Source: CAVURW01 sp963743595 (lineage in GTDB: Bacteria; Verrucomicrobiota; Verrucomicrobiia; Methylacidiphilales; UBA1321). From it: a DNA stretch of 12,264 nucleotides. The notes beneath the pieces were generated by a model. The model saw only the letters and a list, made by a program, of their open reading frames with translations. It was not told where the DNA came from and did not search any database. A program made the position numbers and the translations under genes. This document shows, piece after piece, positions 1-5,090 of the stretch. The stretch lies in the NCBI GenBank assembly GCA_963743595.1, contig CAVURW010000003.1:1-12264 (forward strand), in the 5' to 3' direction. Numbering within the stretch: position 1 is the stretch's first letter; the number at the start of each line of letters is the position of its first letter.

Positions 1-393
1 GCCAGTTGCAGACCTACACAATTTGGGAGCCTGAAAACTCGTGGGAACCCTCATTTTGGTCCAAAACACGCACTCCACCACCGAATTCAAAAAAACATCC
101 GAATACGTGAATGCATCCGGTGGAATCACCACTGGGGACATCAAACGCAAACAACAACTCTTTGTTCTCGCTCCAACCCACACCAGCGCCGAGGAACTTT
201 CGCGAAATCGTCACAAAATAAGCTCATCCGGGAAAAACCCTGTTTTTGCCCAAGTTTTCGAATGTGCCGGAAAAGGGGGTCCCAAAAGCGCGAATTCTGA
301 AAACAGGCCCAAGTTGATGCTTGATGTGCGGTGGCTTCAAGCAATGGTGATGGTTTTTTTTTTTTATGTACTTCGTTCAGTTTGGTCTTGCTG
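1..393. other. Region without recognisable gene; contains a T12 tract
   Basis: No convincing gene is seen in this stretch. A plus-strand reading frame opens at a GTG at 41 and runs into the tandem repeat before stopping at 484. Its translation has no recognisable domain and its last 14 codons are repeat sequence, so I do not call it. The minus-strand frames over the same bases are equally short and featureless. A run of twelve T residues lies at 354-365, just upstream of the 32-bp repeat array, and base composition becomes AT-rich from about there to 740. The segment could be intergenic DNA or an eroded gene; the sequence alone does not decide. Confidence 0.5.
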
Positions 394-656
394 TTGGAGA
401 TCACTTTACGAGGTTTTTGATAAAACTGGAGGTCATTTTATGAGGACTTTGATATACTTGGAGGTCACTTTAGGAGGTTTTTGAAGAAATTGTAGGTCAC
501 TTTATGAGCTCTTTGATAAATTTGGAGGTCACTTTAGGAGGTTTTTGAGTAAATTGGAGGTCACTTTACGAGGATATTTAAAAAACTGGAGGTCACTTTA
601 TGAGGACTTTGATATATTTGGAGGTCATTTTAGGAGGTTTTTGAGAAAATTGGAGG
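394..656. repeat. 32-bp tandem repeat (minisatellite), 8 full units plus a partial ninth
   Basis: The TCA of the core falls at 401, 433, 465, 497, 529, 561, 593 and 625, and a degraded copy sits at 657, so the period is exactly 32 bp with no indels. Each unit begins with a variant of TTGGAGGTCACTTTA and continues with a GAGG-containing, T/A-rich half. Units fall into three types by the second half: cGAGG (394, 554), tGAGGACTTTGATA (426, 586; a variant at 490) and gGAGGTTTTTGA (458, 522, 618). The three-unit block at 394-489 recurs at 554-649, which indicates a higher-order duplication with a 160-bp offset. Since 32 is not a multiple of 3 and all frames carry stops, the array does not encode a continuous protein. 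Units abut without spacers, so it is not a CRISPR array. Confidence 0.93.
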
Positions 657-721
657 CGATTGAGGGAAATGGCTAATTTATATGTACTTACTGGTTTCAG
701 TTACGTATTGCTTGAAATTGA

Positions 722-972
722 CAGACCTTACGGATGACGATCGTGGTAAATTTACGTGCGCAACTCATCGAAGACGCCCATCTTCGCCCTGCCGAGGAGA
801 TATTTGATGAGGCAGACCTTATTTTTCGGTATCACTGGGCGGCTCGAAGCGCCATCTCGACGGAACCGATATGTGCGGCCTAATCTTACCTGTCTGCTAC
901 TATCGACATTACGCCTTCAATTGGCTGATAGATGGTAATGCGAATTGGGATGACGTAGACACGAGCACCTGA
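722..972 (+). pseudogene. DUF4272-family C-terminal remnant, single-base frameshift
   Basis: Two adjacent frames together give the C-terminal part of a DUF4272 protein. The first frame (from about 722, after a stop at 719-721) reads LRPAEEIFDEADLIFRYHWA. The second frame takes over near 853 and contains RHYAFNWLIDG and then WDDVDTST before the stop at 970-972. These match what I remember of the family's end: a 'DLiyRlhWA' helix, then 'ERHyALNWLi' and a final 'WDDV.TDT'. Restoring one C in the CC at 852-853 joins the frames exactly. Only about 80 residues remain, well short of the roughly 200 or more expected, and there is no N-terminal part upstream, where the repeat array lies. It is therefore probably a non-functional fragment. 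A sequencing error could explain the frameshift but not the missing N-terminus. Confidence 0.72.
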
Positions 973-995
973 ATCTCGCAAATTGGGGACGCATT

Positions 996-1436
996 ATGGT
1001 ACCGCAGGACATTGTTGATTATCTAGCCGAAGCGCCGAATAGATCGTTTAAGATAGATAATCCAACCCTCGAAATTACGGAGGGCACTTTCTATGAACCG
1101 TCCGCCATACCTCTGCGAGATTTCTCAGTGGATAGTGCTTCACTTTACAGTAACGGCCATCTCGATTATGACCCTCAGCAATGGCGTACTTATCAAGGGT
1201 ACGATTTAGTCCAAGAGGTTAACGATTACACCGCAGAAGGGATTCTGGTATGGTTTCCAGAGCTGCATCAGTTTGGTACCTGCGACATTGACCACGCTGA
1301 GATTATTACGTTTCCTAGCGCCACTTGGAGGCAAATCATGCAAGATCCAACTTGGTACTTCAACGCTCAGTGGTACTGCGATGAACCGTGGTTTAGGCAA
1401 GAAAATAAATTTACATATGTAAACCCATGGAAATAG
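996..1436 (+). CDS. Hypothetical protein, 146 aa, acidic and aromatic-rich
   Basis: This intact reading frame starts at ATG 996, with GGGGA about 8 nt upstream as a plausible ribosome binding site. I do not recognise a named family. The protein has no signal peptide or membrane segment and is rich in acidic residues and in Trp, Tyr and Phe, especially at the C-terminal end. The segment around residues 80-125, with ILVWFPELHQFG, a DIDH turn, ITFPSATW and then YFNAQWY, looks like a compact beta-rich cytosolic domain. It resembles in style the small accessory proteins often found in polymorphic-toxin immunity islands, but that is inference. It lies 23 nt after the DUF4272 remnant, and its last 10 nt overlap the earliest possible start (1427) of the following broken gene, so the three probably formed one transcription unit. 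Confidence 0.68.
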   Translation: MVPQDIVDYLAEAPNRSFKIDNPTLEITEGTFYEPSAIPLRDFSVDSASLYSNGHLDYDPQQWRTYQGYDLVQEVNDYTAEGILVWFPELHQFGTCDIDHAEIITFPSATWRQIMQDPTWYFNAQWYCDEPWFRQENKFTYVNPWK

Positions 1437-1817
1437 AAGCATGTTCAATTGCAATCCCCATACTCCGCAAACTTGCTATGTCTGATAAGATCAAAAAATT
1501 AGCAGAAAATCTCACTAGAATGCTAGTATTGAAGAGATACTTCGAAATTGAGATACTGACTTCGGGTGTTCGACTCAATGCAAAAGACATACAAAGAGCT
1601 GTCAAAGATTACGGACGAACTCTTGTCCAGCCTCCCCCCGGAAGTCTATGATTTGATCCAGATTGTAAGGGTAAACACCCAGGCATTTGAGCAATATATG
1701 GTTGTAATTCCACTCTGGACCAAAGAAGAACAACAGTCTGATCTATCCTTAGAGTTTTCTGTTAAAGTAATAGATAATCAGATGCTAGTTAAGCTGCTGG
1801 ATATTCACGTTCTTTAA
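1427..1817 (+). pseudogene. DUF7668-like protein, split by an extra C in a C6 run
   Basis: Two overlapping plus-strand frames look like halves of one gene. The upstream frame reads RLNAKDIQRAVKDYGRTLVQ then PPPG and stops at 1649-1651. The downstream frame continues with EVYDLIQIV, IPLWTKEEQQSDLSLEFSV and ends DIHVL at 1817. From memory, DUF7668 proteins have a 'YGRTLv.pP' segment followed by 'LWT.EEGRSDLtLEL' and a terminal 'DIHVL', in that order, which agrees with a joined product. Removing one C from the six at 1634-1639 restores a single frame of about 129 codons. The start may be ATG 1427, which overlaps the previous gene, or ATG 1478 (MSDKIKKL), which fits the family's compact start better. 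Neither has a good ribosome binding site. It could be a true pseudogene, a slippage-switched gene or a homopolymer sequencing error. The family name is moderately certain; the split is clear. Confidence 0.68.
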
Positions 1818-1843
1818 TCGAAAAAAGGTCCATCATCTTGTGA

Positions 1844-2200
1844 GTGTTAGACGGCGCGAGCCACTCTTACGATTTTGGCCACGCAAATACGACCCTTGAG
1901 CCAGAACGAGCTGGATTAATTTCGCAAGAATTATCCCAGTCGCTTGTGGAGGATACGCCTAGGGTCTATCCTCTCTCTGTGGGCAATTCACCGAAAAATA
2001 TCGCTCTCTCCGACACCGATCGTGAGTTCATCGCGGATGCGCTTGAACTGGGTTTAGCCATGCAGGCTCGATTCATCGCAGAGCCGAGTTTGGCGAAAGG
2101 AAAACCCGAGCTAAAACCAGCGACACCAGAAGTTGCAGCGGAAATTGATCGAGCGCTGGAAGGTGTAATTCTCCGCAGCGAGAAGCGGCGCCATGCTTGA
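1844..2200 (+). CDS. Hypothetical protein, up to 118 aa, first gene of an overlapping pair
   Basis: The frame opens at GTG 1844, directly after an in-frame TGA, and ends at 2200. I do not recognise the family. The N-terminal third is polar with no clear fold. The better-organised part is residues 55-118, which read as two hydrophilic helices around DREFIADALELGLAMQARF and EVAAEIDRALEGVILR with a Lys/Pro-rich linker between them. No signal peptide or membrane segment is seen. The ribosome binding site before 1844 is weak, and ATG 2060 (residue 73) is an alternative start that would leave only the last helix. Its stop overlaps the next gene's ATG by 8 nt, so the two are probably translated together and may work as partners. 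A small two-gene module is possible, but nothing in the sequence proves a function. Confidence 0.5.
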   Translation: MLDGASHSYDFGHANTTLEPERAGLISQELSQSLVEDTPRVYPLSVGNSPKNIALSDTDREFIADALELGLAMQARFIAEPSLAKGKPELKPATPEVAAEIDRALEGVILRSEKRRHA

Positions 2201-2744
2201 GAAACGCGTGACGCTGCCCGCGTGGTCTGCGGTTCGAAGCATCAATGAAATGGTGTGTCACCGAGCGGAGGCTCAGCACGGTCTCAATCCGGGAAATCAC
2301 GATGCTGTGAAAAGGGATTGGGAAGAGTTTGCTGCGTCGCCGGAACCGCTCATCGACAGCATCGACTTCCTGCTTGAAGCGCATCGCAGCGCGCCATTTT
2401 TGTTCTCGAACGGAAATACATTTGCAGCGATTGGTTCCACGTTGGTCGGTCGAGAAATCTCGTGTGTCTCTGCGGCGAAAGTAAAAATCGCAAGTAAAGC
2501 CGTTGCGGACTACATCACCGGCATTTTGGATCGCGATGCGATGTTAACTGTTATCGATGAGATTTCAAGAACGTGGAGTTTTTCTGTTGGTGATCGCGTG
2601 CAGACGACGGGCGGTTCGTTGCACGGAGTGATCACGCAAATCTTGCAGGACGGAACGCTGGAGTGGAAACCCGACCACCTAGAGACGACGATGCGTGGCA
2701 CGCCCGATTCGCTAAAACCATCGACGAAACCAGTGAATCCGTAA
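2193..2744 (+). CDS. Hypothetical protein, 183 aa, with KOW/SH3-like C-terminal segment
   Basis: ATG 2193 overlaps the preceding stop by 8 nt, which supports coupled translation and fixes the start. The N-terminal 110 residues look helical, with a conserved-looking APFLFSNGNTFAAIG segment near residues 65-80. I do not recognise a named family for this part. Residues about 130-170 (FSVGDRVQTTGGSLHGVITQ, then a Trp-Lys-Pro-Asp turn and a PDSL end) resemble the short KOW/SH3-type beta barrels that read 'vGDrV.t..Gs.hGvv..il.DG.v.WrpD'. Such segments occur at the ends of small planctomycete and verrucomicrobial proteins of unknown role. The protein appears cytosolic. The overlapping upstream gene is its most likely partner. 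Coding status is fairly sure from length and overlap; function is unknown. Confidence 0.62.
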   Translation: MLEKRVTLPAWSAVRSINEMVCHRAEAQHGLNPGNHDAVKRDWEEFAASPEPLIDSIDFLLEAHRSAPFLFSNGNTFAAIGSTLVGREISCVSAAKVKIASKAVADYITGILDRDAMLTVIDEISRTWSFSVGDRVQTTGGSLHGVITQILQDGTLEWKPDHLETTMRGTPDSLKPSTKPVNP

Positions 2745-2847
2745 GAACATGAACATTCTCCCCTTGCTCATCGCTGGGAGCGCGCTAGGCTACCCCTTAC
2801 CCGCTAATCACGAGAGTTGTGATCAACGGCCCCACTGAACCCGATTT

Positions 2848-3909
2848 ATGCCTCAAAACAATAACAACAAGAAAAACACACGCCTCACGGGCGACGCCGC
2901 TAAAGACGAAGCCATCCGCAACCTTGTCTCCACCTGGAACCTTGGCGAGCATTTTGCCGACGACTTCTCTGAGATGATCGGCTCGCTCTACAAGCTCTCG
3001 CAACAAGACATTTCCACGGGCGATACGCTTCTTTTCCAACGCTCGCTCGGCGAGTTGCGCTATGCGCAGCAGGTCTTCGCACCCTATCGCGGTAAGAAGA
3101 AAATCGGGATCTTCGGCTCGGCTCGCACAGTGCCGGAACATCCCGCGTATCAATGCGCCAAAGAATTCGCGGCCATGATGAAAGAAGTCGGTTACATGAC
3201 GATCACCGGCGCGGGTGAAGGGATCATGGGCGCGGCGCAGCGTGGTGCTGGAGCAGACTACAGCTTCGGTCTCAACATTCGCCTACCGTTTGAGCAACAT
3301 CCGAATGAAGTGATCATCGGTGACCCGAAACTGGTAACGTTTCGATACTTCTTCACGCGCAAGCTCACGTTCCTGCGCGAAGCCAGCGCCATCGCGCTGT
3401 TCCCCGGCGGTTTCGGCACGTTAGATGAGGGATTCGAGGCACTCACACTCGTGCAAACGGGCAAGGCGCGCGTCTTCCCCATGGTCTTTATCGAAGAAGA
3501 GGGCGGCACGTTCTGGCAGACGTTTATGGATTATCTGCGCGGTCACTTGCTCAAAGACAAGCTCGTTTCGGAACAAGATTTCCACCTGTTCAAGATCACG
3601 CAAAACCTGGCCGAAGCTCGCGATGAAGTCACCCGGTTCTACCGTATCTTCCACTCCTACCGGTTTGTGGATCAAGACCTGATCATCCGACTCAACAAGG
3701 CCATTCCTCAAAAATACATCGAGAAATGGCGCGAAGAATTTAAGCACATTCTCTTCCCGAACGGCACAATCGAAGCCTGCTCGGCCCTGCCGCAAGAAGC
3801 GAATGAGACCGATATCAAAGATCTGCCTCGCTTGCGTCTCGCATTTGATCGCCATCAGTACGGCAATCTTCGCCTACTCATCGACGCGATAAACAACGTC
3901 GACGTCTAA
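2848..3909 (+). CDS. LOG family (TIGR00730-type) Rossmann-fold protein, 353 aa
   Basis: This is a LOG-family protein, the group formerly mislabelled as lysine decarboxylases. Characterised members are nucleoside 5'-monophosphate phosphoribohydrolases that release a free base from the nucleotide, as in cytokinin activation or nucleotide salvage. The diagnostic motif PGGFGTLDE is at residues 186-194. A glycine-rich GAGEGIMGAAQRGA lies near 121-134, the beta strand KIGIFGSA precedes it, and the catalytic-type Arg-Lys pair is at 171-172 (FFTRKLTF). The core at about 85-270 is flanked by a helical N-terminal extension (1-84) and a C-terminal extension of about 80 residues, so the protein is longer than short LOG proteins (about 180-200 aa) but shorter than PpnN (about 450 aa). 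No signal peptide is seen, so it is probably cytosolic. ATG 2848 has no clear ribosome binding site. The substrate cannot be read from the sequence. Confidence 0.92.
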   Translation: MPQNNNNKKNTRLTGDAAKDEAIRNLVSTWNLGEHFADDFSEMIGSLYKLSQQDISTGDTLLFQRSLGELRYAQQVFAPYRGKKKIGIFGSARTVPEHPAYQCAKEFAAMMKEVGYMTITGAGEGIMGAAQRGAGADYSFGLNIRLPFEQHPNEVIIGDPKLVTFRYFFTRKLTFLREASAIALFPGGFGTLDEGFEALTLVQTGKARVFPMVFIEEEGGTFWQTFMDYLRGHLLKDKLVSEQDFHLFKITQNLAEARDEVTRFYRIFHSYRFVDQDLIIRLNKAIPQKYIEKWREEFKHILFPNGTIEACSALPQEANETDIKDLPRLRLAFDRHQYGNLRLLIDAINNVDV

Positions 3910-4221
3910 GAAAACGTTCTTGGCTGCTCGGCGTGCCTGAAATTCTTCAGAGCACTCCGGGCACAACAGAAGGTGAATGCGCACATCATTTCGCGATGTA
4001 GCATTCCTCGCAATCGATCGCGCGTCTCGCAAATCAGGCAAGCCAATTCGGCCAGTTGCTCACGGCACGCGGTTCGGTCTTACCCCGCAATTTCAAACCG
4101 CCCCGATTTTTATAGGACGCCCTCGTATCGCTCCAGACCTGAGTTTTCAGTGTCGACTTGTAACCATTTTCTGATAAGCCCACAGGTCAAACAGTTCTGA
4201 ACAACTCTTCGAAAAAAGTTT
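3910..4221. other. Intergenic region with a bulged hairpin, no gene seen
   Basis: About 310 bp separate the LOG gene from the DUF3592 gene. A stem can form at 3933-3955: GTGC and CTGAA pair with TTCAG and GCAC around an ATTC loop, with one bulged A. It lies 24 nt after the LOG stop, a natural place for a transcription end, but no T tract follows, so it is not a standard intrinsic terminator. The plus-strand frames across the region are short and featureless. On the minus strand an open frame without a start codon runs from about 4080 to 3906, and a different frame shows CPECSEEF. These could be traces of a decayed gene but are too weak to call. Confidence 0.4.
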
Positions 4222-4662
4222 ATGGGCTACATCGTCACGCTGATTCGTGCACCCCTCTTCATCCTTATCGGAGTCATGCTCATGGGAATGGGTGGCTCGG
4301 CTGTTTACCACCAAATTGACTTTCTTTGGAACGGCGTGGTCGTTACGGCAGATGTTGTGGACCGGCACGCAGTTCGGAGTAGAAGCGGGAGAGGAGATAA
4401 CACATACTATCTGGAGTACACGTACAAAACGGCTGGAGGCCGATTGAAATCGGGCTCGCTTGAAGTCAATGCTTCTCAGTTTCTAGATTATAAGGCAGGC
4501 GATCACGTCGATCTGCAATACCTGGAAACTGATCCCAGGAATATTACCTTTTCCGGGGATTATAGTGAATTGATGGCCGGGCTTTTTGTGGTCGGTTTAG
4601 GTGCCTTATTTGCGGGTATTTTCACCTGGCGGTTGATATTCGTCATGAACACGCAATGGTGA
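4222..4662 (+). CDS. DUF3592-family membrane protein, 146 aa
   Basis: The protein has the DUF3592 arrangement: an N-terminal membrane helix (about residues 5-28), a soluble beta-rich domain (about 35-115) and a second membrane helix (about 118-141). The soluble part begins with VVVTADVVDRHAVRS. It then has the YYLEYTYKTAGGRLKSGS core and a YKAGDHVDLQYLETDPRN segment, which matches the family's 'vaytY.v.G....g......y..Gd.v.V.Y.P.dP' pattern. Both ends anchor in the membrane, so the domain probably faces one side of the inner membrane; the family has no assigned biochemical function. ATG 4222 begins directly before the first hydrophobic helix, which supports this start. It is separated from its neighbours by 312 and 113 bp and may be transcribed alone. 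Confidence 0.82.
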   Translation: MGYIVTLIRAPLFILIGVMLMGMGGSAVYHQIDFLWNGVVVTADVVDRHAVRSRSGRGDNTYYLEYTYKTAGGRLKSGSLEVNASQFLDYKAGDHVDLQYLETDPRNITFSGDYSELMAGLFVVGLGALFAGIFTWRLIFVMNTQW

Positions 4663-4775
4663 GAATGGTTCACGGAATGTCACGTGCTCGAATCGGGGGC
4701 AGTGATTCTTGTGATTCTTGTCGGCGGCGGACGATTTCCTTTCGTAACGTAACCGAGTCTTGATATTCTCGCGCT

Positions 4776-5090
4776 GTGCATGCACAGAAACTGAATCTAC
4801 AGGTCCAGCGTTATTTATTCTGCGCATTGGCAGCGTTTACAGTCTCGATTTGTGTCATGACGGCTCATCAACTTGGGGCGCTTGTTGCAATGGTCTTGGT
4901 GTGCTCCACACCGTTCGTTACAGGAGCCAAGTCCCGCCGGGAATACGTGAGGGACCTCGGCTTGGTTATTGTCGGCTTGGCAGTCGTCGTTGCCGTATCG
5001 TGGTGGATTTCGGCCCAGATTGAGTTGCAAATGGGACGGACCGTGGCAGCACTCATTGCCGCGCTGATCAAGCTCTCGCTACCGCGATAG
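4776..5090 (+). CDS. Small predicted membrane protein, 104 aa
   Basis: A GTG-started frame encodes a hydrophobic protein with three likely membrane segments: about residues 14-31 (FCALAAFTVSICVM), 32-49 (GALVAMVLVCSTPFV) and 61-79 (GLVIVGLAVVVAVSWWI). A short basic loop (KSRREYVRD) lies between the second and third. The C-terminal 25 residues form a mixed helix ending LSLPR. I do not recognise a family. The consistent membrane-protein character and position support real coding, but there is no good ribosome binding site and the start is uncertain. Its last 12 bp overlap the 3' end of the convergent aroA-family gene, so its stop codon lies inside the opposite gene. The alternative is that this is a chance frame upstream of aroA's end. 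Confidence 0.5.
   Translation: MHAQKLNLQVQRYLFCALAAFTVSICVMTAHQLGALVAMVLVCSTPFVTGAKSRREYVRDLGLVIVGLAVVVAVSWWISAQIELQMGRTVAALIAALIKLSLPR

Noticed and set aside
41..484. 147-codon plus-strand open frame
   Set aside because: GTG start without ribosome binding site, no recognisable domain, passes through the T12 tract and ends in the tandem repeat.
394..656. CRISPR array
   Set aside because: Units abut with no unique spacers between them and diverge along their whole length; no cas gene is seen.
394..656. Multiple transposase-binding repeats of an IS21-like end
   Set aside because: GGAGGTCACTTT-like cores recall the repeated ends of some IS21-family elements, but eight phased copies are too many, and no transposase gene or opposite end is visible.
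756..938. 60-codon plus-strand open frame
   Set aside because: It is the third frame over the DUF4272 remnant; the family landmarks lie in the two other frames.
3933..3955. Intrinsic terminator after the LOG gene
   Set aside because: The stem has a bulge, is not GC-rich near the loop, and no T tract follows.
3906..4080. Minus-strand open frame and a nearby CPECSEEF segment in another frame
   Set aside because: No start codon at a sensible place, overlap with the LOG stop, and no domain match; too weak to call a pseudogene.
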